This document shows, one piece after another, positions 26,592 to 34,657 of a stretch of DNA of 64,000 nt (the first letter of the stretch is position 1; every line of letters begins with the position of its first letter). The translations under genes and the position numbers were made by a program. Below the pieces are notes generated by a model. That model saw only the letters and a list, made by a program, of their open reading frames with translations, did no database searches and was not told the DNA's origin. This stretch comes from Haloarcula pellucida (lineage in GTDB: Archaea; Halobacteriota; Halobacteria; Halobacteriales; Haloarculaceae): the NCBI RefSeq assembly GCF_014647235.1, contig NZ_BMOU01000003.1, forward strand, positions 1 through 64,000, in the 5' to 3' direction.

Positions 26592-27203
26592 ATGAACAAC
26601 AACGACGACGGGAAGCCAGACAAGCCATACTGTTCTCTACGGGCCGACAACGAGGAGCGGTGGTCGTTCATTCAACGGTATCTTGAAGACCACCACCGAA
26701 GCGCTCTGGACATTGGTTGTGCAGAAGGGTACTTCACACACGCCGCTACTGAGTACGGACTAGAGGTAACGGGGATCGAGATGGACGAGGATCGGTACAG
26801 CCATGCGGAGGCGGAGTTCGGAGCGAACGAAAACATTCAGCTTCAGCTACAGCGTCTTACACCAGAAAACGTTTCTGAGCTCCCATCGACTGACATCACA
26901 TTTCTACTAACGATCCAACATCACTGGGTCGGGGCATATGGGGTGGAAGAAGCGACGCGCATGCTGAAGATCATCGGGCAGAAGACGAGTCTTCTCTTTT
27001 ACGAACCGCCGGGGACGATGTATCTCTCAAAGGCAGAGCCGATACATCCTGATGAGAGCGTGTCGAAGTATCGGACGTATCTGCTGGACCTCTTTGCTGG
27101 AGCGGTAACGATTCGGGATGTCGAACTATTCGATCACGTGAACGAAGGAGAGTACGTGGACCGGCGTGATCCCCTCTTTGTGGTCAACACAGCAGATGTG
27201 TGA
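26592..27203 (+). CDS. Class I SAM-dependent methyltransferase-like protein
   Basis: A 203-residue Rossmann-type methyltransferase. Motif I is SALDIGCAEGYFTHAA, followed by the acidic end of the second strand in VTGIEMDEDRY and a motif IV equivalent TDITFLLTIQHHW. The C-terminal half has KTSLLFYEPPG. Length is short for the class but complete for small-molecule types. It is co-transcribed with the upstream kinase (7-base gap). The target is unknown; natural-product or cell-surface modification is plausible. Confidence 0.7.
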   Translation: MNNNDDGKPDKPYCSLRADNEERWSFIQRYLEDHHRSALDIGCAEGYFTHAATEYGLEVTGIEMDEDRYSHAEAEFGANENIQLQLQRLTPENVSELPSTDITFLLTIQHHWVGAYGVEEATRMLKIIGQKTSLLFYEPPGTMYLSKAEPIHPDESVSKYRTYLLDLFAGAVTIRDVELFDHVNEGEYVDRRDPLFVVNTADV

Positions 27204-27336
27204 CTAGGTGAAGTGCCTAAATAGGGTTGGTGAGCCTTAACCGACTCCTTCACGAGGTGTTGTTTAGGTCGATTTACAACTAGTGCGTCATTCAAACAGT
27301 AACACCGACTACCCCTCGCCAATGACGGGAGGGTAG

Positions 27337-27880
27337 ATGGGTATTCGAGCGGGTCGCCTGACCGATGCATATATTGTCGGAATTGAACTCCGTAGCCATC
27401 TCCGCCGACAGCGCTCACTCCACGAAGCCCTCCAGTCTGTGGATGGCCCATTCGACAAACTCACCGATGGCTACCCCAACTGGCATCCAGCACCCTCGTT
27501 CCACGGAATGCTCAAACTCTTCATCTACCGTGAGGTGACAGGGCTAAGCTATCGAGCCCTCACACAACGTCCCGATCTCGCAGGGCCATTCGGCCTTGAC
27601 CGCATCCCCGACAAACCAGTACTCTCACCGACGTGGCGCAAGCGATTCGACGGATTCGTTCACGGACACTGAAATTTATCGGACGACGAGACTCGCCCGC
27701 GATCACGGCTTCAACTCATTCGACTCTGGACGCGCAAAGAACGCGACGTACGAAGACACACGCTTCTTTGAGTTGCAGACATTGAAGGCAGACGTCGATG
27801 CCGAGATGGACTACGCACCGGTACTGACAGCGGGCGAGTGTGTGGAGTTGATTGCGTCGGCGTTGATCCCGCCCGACTGA
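27337..27880 (+). pseudogene. DDE transposase remnant, copy A
   Basis: Two frames carry a haloarchaeal IS4/IS5-like transposase. The first, from ATG 27337, has HAPSFHGMLK-type text (WHPAPSFHGMLKLFIYREVTG) and ends at 27672; the second continues EIYRTTRLARDHGFNSFDSG and then jumps from FFELQTL straight to the C-terminal block DYAPVLTAGECVE and LIASALIPPD. The catalytic core between these blocks is missing, so the gene is dead. The C-terminal block is nearly identical to that of the inverted copy at 28265-28770. Confidence 0.75.
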
Positions 27881-28264
27881 CCGGCTCACGTCGTGCTGAG
27901 AACGAGGCCTTCGAGTGGCAACGCTCCCTCACGCCCGTCGAACCTAGCCGAGTTCCTCACATATGTGTCAGTGATAACGGGACCTTCTTCGAAATGATGT
28001 GAATGCTGGCTAGAAATTCCCCAACCAAGCCGATAACTGAGCCAAATTAACGCATCCTCCGAGGTTGTGGACGTTCCCTAGTTCGGAGTATAGGCCAGTT
28101 CCGAGGCGAATTTCCGCCGGTTCGTGGTCTATCTCCTAACGAAGTGCTCGATTCTTCCCCATCCTGGACGAAATAACCGAGTGAGTATCGGATATTGCGC
28201 GGATTTTGGTGCTCCTTGAGAGTGTTGCCACTCCCAGTCGGCGAACCCGGTGGAGATCGGTCGC
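27881..28264. other. Spacer between two transposase remnants
   Basis: About 380 bases between the facing 3' ends of the two decayed transposase copies. No gene or clear terminal repeat could be identified. Confidence 0.35.
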
Positions 28265-28770
28265 TCAGTCAGGCGGTATCAATGCCGACGCGACGATCTC
28301 GACACACTCACCCGCGGTCAGCACAGGCGCGTAGGTCATCGAGCCGTCAACGCCAGCTTTCAACAGAAAGTCGGTGAGCCACCAGATGTTGTACAGCAGC
28401 ACGGCGAACACGAAGTAGAACAGCCGCACGCGGTAGTCCTTTGAGGATGTCTTCGCGAGAATCACCCTTGATCGACTTGTATTCGTTTTCGATCTGCCAG
28501 CGGCAACTATAGCGCCGACAGAAAGACTTGGCTTCCTCTGGGCCGACTCGGAGGTTCGTCGCGAAGACGGTCGTCCCCTCGCCACTCGTCGACGGCACGT
28601 ACAGGAACTGCATCGAATGATCTCCCGATTCGACGTGAACGGACGCCGATTCAACCGCCACTCCTTGTCCGGCATCCATCGTCTCGATGACCTCGCGCTC
28701 AGTGCTGTTGATCCGTGTGGGGAACGAGGGAGTTCACCCCGAGATTCGAGAGCGACTGGTAGACACGCTT
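28265..28770 (-). pseudogene. DDE transposase remnant, copy B (inverted)
   Basis: C-terminal half of the same transposase family as copy A, on the minus strand. It reads VYQSLSNLGVN, then STEREVIETMDAGQG, AVESASVHVESGDHS, FATNLRVGPEEAKSF and RWQIENEYKSIKGD. Frame changes near 28715 and 28465 interrupt it before RLFYFVFAVLLYNIW and the end block ECVEIVASALIPPD. The N-terminal half is absent. Its broken end abuts the stop of the MOSC gene, so the insertion may have trimmed that gene's 3' flank. Confidence 0.75.
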
Positions 28771-29479
28771 AGGGAAGATTCGGTCCGTACACCCGTGGGG
28801 TAGACTCAGGCTGAGTACCTGTTTCTGCTCGGTCCGCGAGCGTCGCTGTCCAGCTTTCCCCAAGTGGTTCGATATTGGCCAATTCCCTTGCCAGCTTCCG
28901 GTCCTCAGGCATTCGGTATCGAACCTTTGTCGCCCGAGAAACTGACCAGTCTGGGCGTGGTCGCTCTACGAGCTTCATCTGCTGTCCGGGCGCCACACGC
29001 CCAGTCTCAATCACTCTCAAATACCAGCCTGTGTACCCTGTTTGCTCGAATTGAATTGCGAGGTCTGGAACACGCCATCGCCGGGCCAGCTTCCAACAAG
29101 GTGACCGGGGCTGGGTTACCTGGACAGCCGCGTCACCCACCTCGAAGAGATCACCAATACACGCCTCACGCTCGGTGAGGCCCTCGATGGTGAAGTTCTC
29201 GCCAAACGCCGCTGGACCAAGTTCTAGCCCCAACTCCTCGTCCCAGTAGGAGTAGTGTTCGACTGGATAGACGCAGACGGCCTTCTCCGGACCACCGTGG
29301 TGTCGCAGATCGGCTTGCTGGTCGCCGTGGAGGTTCGTCTCGCCGAGAAACACTTCGCCCTCAACCGGCTGCTTGTAGAACGCAGTCTCCCACGGCCTGT
29401 CCATCGGGTCCTCGGCGTCGTGTGTTCCGTAGGTCTCCGGCGTTCCGACTTGGATCGAGCGGATCTCCGCTTCAGTCAT
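28769..29479 (-). CDS. MOSC domain protein (YiiM-like)
   Basis: A 236-residue protein of the MOSC superfamily, the molybdenum-cofactor sulfurase C-terminal fold found in YiiM-type enzymes. Motifs seen are GETNLHGDQQADLRHHGG, AVCVYPVEHYSYW, GPAAFGENFTIEG and the cofactor-associated Cys in QPRSPCWKLARRW. YiiM-type proteins bind Moco and reduce N-hydroxylated compounds. ATG 29479 overlaps the end of the upstream glyA-like frame by 8 bases, implying one transcript. The final residues run into the transposase remnant, so the extreme C-terminus may be altered. Confidence 0.8.
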   Translation of the reverse strand: MTEAEIRSIQVGTPETYGTHDAEDPMDRPWETAFYKQPVEGEVFLGETNLHGDQQADLRHHGGPEKAVCVYPVEHYSYWDEELGLELGPAAFGENFTIEGLTEREACIGDLFEVGDAAVQVTQPRSPCWKLARRWRVPDLAIQFEQTGYTGWYLRVIETGRVAPGQQMKLVERPRPDWSVSRATKVRYRMPEDRKLARELANIEPLGESWTATLADRAETGTQPESTPRVYGPNLP

Positions 29480-30595
29480 CGTCACCGTTGAGGTCGTCCG
29501 AATCATCGTACACCGGAAACTGCTCACAAAGTGTCCGAACTTCCCCGGCGACTGTCTCGAACGTGGCATCAGCCTCGGGTGAGTCAAGCACCCGAACGAT
29601 GGCGTCGGCAACGGTTTCGATGGCCTCCGATCCAAAACCACGGGTCGTGAGCGCAGGGGTCCCAACGCGAATACCGCTGGCGACGAACGGCGATCGCGTC
29701 TCGCCCGGCACGGTGTTCTTGTTCAGGATAATCCCTGCCTGCTCGAGGGCGTCCTGCGCATCCGCGCCGGTCACGTCGGGATGGGACTCGCGGAGGTCGA
29801 CCAAGACGAGGTGCTTGTCCGTCCCGCCGGAGACCAGCGAGAGGCCGTGTTCCCGGAACCGGTCGGCCAGCACCTCGGCGTTTCGGACGACATCGGCAGC
29901 ATACGCTTCGAACGCGGGCTCCAGCGCCTCACCGAAGCCGACGGCCTTCCCCGCGATGTTGTGCATCAACGGCCCGCCCTGGGCACCCGGAAACACCGCC
30001 GTGTCAATGTCGTCAGCCCACTCCTCGCGGCACATGATGATCCCACCCCGACCGGCCCGAATCGTCTTCTGGGTCGACCCCGTGACGAAGTCAGCAACTC
30101 CTACTGGCGAAGGATGTTCGCCGGCAGCGATCAACCCGGTCGTGTGTGCGACGTCGGCGAGGTGTAGCGCGTCTGTTGCGTCGGCGGCGGCTTGGATCCG
30201 TTCATAGTCGATGTGCCGTGGGTACGCCGACGAACCGGAGACGACCATATCCGGGTCGAAACGGGCGGCCTTCTCGTCCAGTTCCGCGTAGTCGATGTAG
30301 CCAGTCTCCGCGTCGACGTGGTACTGCTCGATCTCGTAGCGCTGCCCAGTGAAGTTCGCCGGGTGGCCGTGGCTGAGGTGCCCGCCGTGACTGAGTTCGA
30401 GCGAGAGAATTCGGTCGCCCGGCTCTAACGTCGCCAGGTACACTGCCTGGTTCGCCTGCGTACCCGAGTGCGGCTGGACAGTGACGTGGTCGGCACCCCA
30501 GAGTTCGTGGGCCCGGTCGATCGCTAGTTGCTCCAGCGTGTCGGCGTGCTCGCAGCCGGCGTAGTACCGCTCTCCAGGGTAGCCCTCGGCGTGCG
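29472..30595 (-). pseudogene. Serine hydroxymethyltransferase-like gene, 5' truncated
   Basis: The frame begins abruptly with [17 protein letters not shown], which is about residue 60 of a normal SHMT, and then follows the family to its end: QPHSGTQANQAVYLATLEPGD, LELSHGGHLSHG, LHLADVAHTTG, the PLP lysine in TGSTQKTIRAGRGG and FVASGIRVGTPALTTRGF. The N-terminal segment that builds the dimer and substrate site is missing because the DNA joins a hemL-like fragment at about 30592-30600. An internal ATG at 30443 could still start a 323-residue product, but it would lack essential parts. Confidence 0.75.
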
Positions 30596-31099
30596 CTCGT
30601 CGATGTCGCCCTCAACGCAGAACGACTCGTGACCGCCGTGGTAGCCGCCCTGCATCACGACAACCTTGTCTCGGTCCGTGTACCCTCGGGCGAGTCGGAC
30701 CGCGGCGGCGGTGGCCTCGGTTCCGGAGTTGACGAATCGGAGCGTCTCGACGCTGTCGACGTGGGTGATCACGAACTCTGCGAGTTCGACCTCCAGCTCA
30801 GTCGGGGCACCGTACATCGGACCGTCCGAGACAGCCGCTGCGATAGCCGACTGAACCGCCTCCGGTAGCTCGTGGCCGAGTAACAGCGGCCCATACCCCA
30901 TTACGTAGTCGAGATATCGGTTGCCGTCGACATCAACGAGGTGAGCGCCCTCCCCGTGGTCGACGAACGCCGGATGCGGCTGCGGGTCGGCCCGGACCGG
31001 GGAGTTCACCCCGCCGACCAACGGTTCGAGCGCCCGGCTATACAATCGAGCCGACGCCGAGGCCGAACGTTGAAACCGCTCGTTCCCGGGATCAGTCAC
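30596..31099 (-). pseudogene. Glutamate-1-semialdehyde aminotransferase (HemL)-like, 3' truncated
   Basis: GTG 31099 starts a class III aminotransferase that reads [56 protein letters not shown] and [15 protein letters not shown], then runs out of frame into glyA-like sequence and stops at 30524. Only about 165 of the usual 430-450 residues remain, and the PLP lysine is lost. The GTG overlaps the stop of the small upstream gene (GTGA), so the original operon order was small gene, hemL-like gene, and possibly glyA-like gene. Confidence 0.75.
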
Positions 31100-31293
31100 G
31101 GTTTGTCCCCCGTTGGGGCGTCGGACTCCGTGACTTGGCGGTCGAGATTGTCGAACAGCGTTCGGAGGCGTCGCTCCAGCGGTCCGGTCTTTTCGACTGC
31201 CGCCCGCATCGTCTCGGCGTCCTGGACGTGCGGCCCGTCGGGGAGGTCGCCGCTGTTTTCGATGATCTCGTCGACAGTCGATCGTCTCTGCAT
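31096..31293 (-). CDS. Small hypothetical protein upstream of the hemL-like fragment
   Basis: A 65-residue, mostly helical, charged protein from ATG 31293: [20 protein letters not shown], then [20 protein letters not shown]. Codon bias looks genuine and its stop overlaps the next start by GTGA. The open frame upstream to 31560 lacks coding character except a few residues before the Met, so a slightly earlier non-ATG start or a truncated longer gene is possible. No domain is recognised. Confidence 0.55.
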   Translation of the reverse strand: MQRRSTVDEIIENSGDLPDGPHVQDAETMRAAVEKTGPLERRLRTLFDNLDRQVTESDAPTGDKP

Positions 31294-31421
31294 ACGGGCC
31301 GACCGCTCGTACGTCGGGTAGCCAGTTCGTCGCTCGACGGCGGGTCTGTACCACCCGCTCAGTAGCTTCCCTATTGAATGGCAGTACCAGCCAAAACGCT
31401 CGTTGAGCGGTGGGGTGCCGC

Positions 31422-31691
31422 TCAGGTAGAGGTGCGGTCGCAGTTCCAACCGGGGTCGTGACCAGTGCGGTCGATGAGGTCGGAACGACACGCGGGGCAA
31501 TAGTCGGGGGTAACAGATTCGCTTCGAGGGACGTACACCGCACCGCTGCACTCCACGCATGCATCCGCAACGATCGTCGTGCAGTCCGCACAGACGTTGA
31601 ACTCGTCAACTGTGAGGTCGCGCAGGGGTTCGAGTTGTTTCTGTAAGATGTACTCGTCGATGACCGTCTGACAGCTGTGGCACGATTTCAT
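31422..31691 (-). CDS. Small zinc-ribbon protein with four CxxC pairs
   Basis: An 89-residue protein with four cysteine pairs: CHSC (residues 4-7), CADC (34-37), CVEC (45-48) and CPAC (64-67), enough for two zinc ribbons. Haloarchaeal genomes carry many such small zinc-finger proteins that act in stress and gene regulation, but this one has no named family that I recognise. ATG 31691 lies about 35 bases after a TTTATCA box at 31721-31728. It is divergent from the cold-shock protein gene across 265 bases. Confidence 0.75.
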   Translation of the reverse strand: MKSCHSCQTVIDEYILQKQLEPLRDLTVDEFNVCADCTTIVADACVECSGAVYVPRSESVTPDYCPACRSDLIDRTGHDPGWNCDRTST

Positions 31692-31898
31692 GGCGATGCA
31701 TCGTGTCCCATGTGACCACATGATAAATACTTGTCCCCGGATCCTGACGGATTCACTGTGGCTGCGACCGAGAGCGGCCCACCCGTCGTTGGTGCTGGCT
31801 GCTGCCCTCTCGCGAAGTCTCTCCCGACAGAACCGCACGCTGAGCGGATGCGCGTCCGGGCAGATAGAGACCACAGTTGCATCGTACCGTACCAGGGG

Positions 31899-31931
31899 TC
31901 GTGGTACCACGATTCACGGAAGTGGTATACC
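31899..31931. promoter_or_regulatory. Palindromic promoter elements before cspA
   Basis: TCGTGGTACCACGA (31899-31912) is a perfect 14-base palindrome, and GGTATACC (31924-31931), preceded by AGT, partly repeats its GTGGTA core. They lie 26-58 bases upstream of the cspA ATG, overlapping where TATA/BRE elements are expected. A dimeric regulator site is a reasonable reading. Confidence 0.4.
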
Positions 31932-31956
31932 CTAGCCGGAATCACGTGTAGTTGTA

Positions 31957-32163
31957 ATGGCAACCGGCAAAGTTGACTTCTTCAACGACACGGGCGGATA
32001 CGGGTTCATTTCGACTGATGACGACAGCGTAGACGACGACGAAGACGTGTTCTTCCACATGGAAGACGTCGGCGGCCCAGACCTCGAAGAAGGTCAGGAG
32101 GTCGAGTTCGACATCGAATCATCCGAAAAGGGACCTCGCGCGACGAATCTCGTCCGTCAATAG
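31957..32163 (+). CDS. cspA: Cold-shock domain protein (CspA family)
   Basis: A 68-residue single cold-shock domain that binds single-stranded nucleic acid and acts as an RNA chaperone. RNP1 is GGYGFI and RNP2 is DVFFHM, both intact. The loop between them (STDDDSVDDDEDVF) is extremely acidic, a halophilic adaptation. The first strand reads MATGKVDFFN. The gene stands alone, with palindromic elements in its promoter, which suggests individual regulation. Confidence 0.93.
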   Translation: MATGKVDFFNDTGGYGFISTDDDSVDDDEDVFFHMEDVGGPDLEEGQEVEFDIESSEKGPRATNLVRQ

Positions 32164-32628
32164 CGACGACTTTTCATTCGCTGCGCGACGACAACGACGC
32201 GGTACTCGGTGACTGTGGGTATCGAAAGACGCCTCGGAGGAGTACGACGGCCGGATGGTCCAGTACACGAAATCGATCCGGAAGAATCCCGTCGCATTCG
32301 AGGCGCTCGTCGACGGCCAGAGGCCGAGCGGCTGTACCACGAACACAGTACCGTCAGGCCAATTGCTGTCGCCGGAGGCCTCGAAGGACGAGTCCCCGAA
32401 TCGGCCGCCCACGGAGAATCCTGAACGGCGGCGTCAGTAGTTCTCTCGCCCCAGTTGCTCGCGGACGGCCATCGACTGGCGGCGGGGACAAGCAGCGCTC
32501 GTCTTTCGACGGCTGCGGCTCGTTGCGCGCCGGTGATGCGTTCGTCGCCTCGCTCGCTGTCCGGGCCGCCTGAGATGGGACAGCAGCGCCAGGGAAAGGC
32601 TTTGAGAGGTGGGCCCCGTATGTGAAAC
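32164..32628. other. Gene-poor stretch after cspA
   Basis: About 465 bases without a supported gene. A plus-strand frame at about 32230-32440 reads EEYDGRMVQYTKSIRKNPVA and could be a decayed fragment, but no family was recognised and the frame after it is of low coding character. Confidence 0.3.
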
Positions 32629-32829
32629 ATGGACACAGACCGGCTGAAAGCGCTCGTACCACACTACATTGCGATGTTTCTGCTCGTCTTTCTCGTCCTC
32701 GCGACCGTTCGCGCCGTCGTGGGTGATATCGGGTTCTGGGTCGAATTAGTGATCATCGCCGCCGTCGTCTTTGCGTACCGACCCATCGTACTGCAACTCG
32801 GCATCGGGCCCAGCGAATGGGAGGAGTGA
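32629..32829 (+). CDS. Small two-helix membrane protein
   Basis: A 66-residue protein with a charged N-terminus (MDTDRLKALVPHY), two predicted membrane helices at about residues 14-31 and 36-51 and a C-terminal tail ending in GIGPSEWEE. Codon bias is strong. Small conserved membrane proteins of this size are common in haloarchaea; the function is unknown. No operon partner is evident. Confidence 0.65.
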   Translation: MDTDRLKALVPHYIAMFLLVFLVLATVRAVVGDIGFWVELVIIAAVVFAYRPIVLQLGIGPSEWEE

Positions 32830-33075
32830 CACCGCTATGGACATCATCGCTCCGAGGTTTGCCCCCACAGTTGACTGAGCGCCGTCGTGTAGCTAGACTG
32901 ACCCGATCCCGAAACGAACCGAGAAAGCCCGGAATGCCAGAGCCGAGGACCCGAAAAGAGAGTACAGCCACGCCCGCTGAAATCGTCGATTCGTGTACAT
33001 GGGCGAGATAAACACCCGACAGTTCTAATGCCAATTTCCTATCCTTTAACTATACGCGACGACACACCCTTATCA

Positions 33076-33759
33076 ATGAATCGCCGTCGATTCACCGTTG
33101 TGACCGCAGGGTCTATATTTTTGTCTGGCTGTGGTCGATTGAGTATCCTTGAGGACAATACCGAGGACACGCCCGCAGATAGGACAACGCCCTCGGCCGC
33201 CAACACAGAAACAGGAACGAACACAGCGACAAGGACGAATACAGCAACAAGGACGGACGACGAGGAACCGGCTTTCGGTCCTGGAACTGATACCGACAGT
33301 ATCGTCTTACGTCTCTCAGACGTGCCTGACGGGTACGAATACAGTGGCGAAACGAACGTTCAGACCAGCAAGCTACGTGGTGACACGCGGGAACGGTACG
33401 CATCCCGCGACATCGTGCGCCAGCACGCTCGGAGCTTCCGGCGGGCCGACGATTCGACGAGTCCACGACTGATCTATTCTGAGGCGACCGTGTACCAACA
33501 GGCCAGCCACGCGGCGTCCCAATTACGCGATATCCGCGATACGTTCGAATCAAACTCCGGCGAGATCGAGACGGTTGAACTCGCATCAGGCGTAACTGGG
33601 ATACAGGTCACACACACGAATGACCGGGGGACGAAGAACACGCTGATTTATTATCATACCTCAAACTTGGTACTGCTTGTTATCACGTCCGGGCAAGATC
33701 AGTTCTACCCCGAGCGGACACAGAAACTGCTGGTGAAGATGATTTCTGATACCGGTTGA
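33076..33759 (+). CDS. Tat-type lipoprotein of unknown function
   Basis: A 227-residue secreted lipoprotein. ATG 33076 gives the signal NRRRFTVVTAGSIFLSGC with twin arginines and a lipobox SGC; the upstream in-frame start at 33028 would bury it. A Thr-rich linker with repeated NTATRT units (about residues 40-62) follows, typical of haloarchaeal lipoproteins, then a globular part with IVLRLSDVPDGYEY, RSFRRADDSTSPRL and VTSGQ-like strands. The globular domain resembles haloarchaeal DUF-type lipoproteins whose role is unknown. Confidence 0.75.
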   Translation: MNRRRFTVVTAGSIFLSGCGRLSILEDNTEDTPADRTTPSAANTETGTNTATRTNTATRTDDEEPAFGPGTDTDSIVLRLSDVPDGYEYSGETNVQTSKLRGDTRERYASRDIVRQHARSFRRADDSTSPRLIYSEATVYQQASHAASQLRDIRDTFESNSGEIETVELASGVTGIQVTHTNDRGTKNTLIYYHTSNLVLLVITSGQDQFYPERTQKLLVKMISDTG

Positions 33760-34066
33760 CGTTTCCCCACCCTACCGCGGGTTTTCGCACTGCTGCTCTC
33801 GCTGTGGACCGGTGTGTAGTCCTCTCACTGTGAGGGTATCGTAGAACGATTAGCCCACCAAAGAGCAGGGTGAGCGCTGAGGTGGTATGAGCCCAGCGAC
33901 CCTGCAAGATGCTCCTTCGGTAGAGTCGTTTTTTACTGTCGTGGCGACGGAGACGCTCGCGTTGTTTGCGTATCCTCACGTCGTGTCTGTGCCGCATCGT
34001 CGCGATCACCAACTACGAACGCGGAGACAATCCGGGAAGTACCGTGATCACGGTGTGAGAACTCTT
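33760..34066. other. Intergenic stretch, no supported gene
   Basis: About 307 bases between convergent genes, with no recognised element. Confidence 0.3.
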
Positions 34067-34657
34067 CTACGGCACGTCCCCAGTGTAGCTAACTTCTCGT
34101 AGTTCCGCAATCGTCTGTTCAAAATCGCGTACGGTCTCTCCCTTTTGAATTGCGGAGGAATCGATATAGTCCAGTATGTCCTCGTTAGCCTCCAGAACTG
34201 CTTGTGCCAAGTCTTCGGTCTTGACCGCGAATCCGACTGCCGAGCGGATGGGGACTGTGGGTTCTACTGCCGCTCCTATCGGAACGGTCTGAAATCCGAT
34301 TCGGACTCGCGATGTATTTAGCCACGACAGGACGATATACCCCATCCCGTCATATAATTCGATTCGAGATTCGGTTGATTTCGTCGGATCTACGTCACCA
34401 CGTGCGAACTCTAAGGCCTTCGCTGAAAAGTTGCGCAAGATCGGAAGCGGATACTCTCCCTTATATTCAAAATCCTGGTTATATTCGCTCTCAAGCGCGT
34501 CCTGTGACTCGAATCGGGTCAACTCGTGACCATCTATAGCTACTTTCACACCGCCGTAGATTTGTTGTACAGTTTGTGTGGCTGCAGAATTTGCGTTATC
34601 GAATGCGACGTCGATAGACAGCGTTTCGGCGAGGGGGTAGGCGCGTTCGTTACTCAT
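34067..34657 (-). CDS. Unrecognised protein, candidate immunity protein
   Basis: A 196-residue cytoplasmic protein without signal peptide or membrane helix and with no family I recognise. It begins MSNERAYPLAETLSIDVAF and alternates beta-rich and helical parts, ending in a helix (VRDFEQTIAELREVS). Its ATG overlaps the stop of the giant surface protein by ATGA, so the two are translated together. Genes in this position after a polymorphic toxin normally encode a cognate immunity protein that binds and blocks the toxin domain. GC is lower than in the repeat region upstream, as is usual for toxin-tip/immunity modules that are exchanged between strains. Confidence 0.6.
   Translation of the reverse strand: MSNERAYPLAETLSIDVAFDNANSAATQTVQQIYGGVKVAIDGHELTRFESQDALESEYNQDFEYKGEYPLPILRNFSAKALEFARGDVDPTKSTESRIELYDGMGYIVLSWLNTSRVRIGFQTVPIGAAVEPTVPIRSAVGFAVKTEDLAQAVLEANEDILDYIDSSAIQKGETVRDFEQTIAELREVSYTGDVP

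Noticed and set aside
31368-31380. CCCTATTGAATGG as another IclR-type half-site
   Set aside because: Only part of the 12-mer matches and it lies near unrelated genes.
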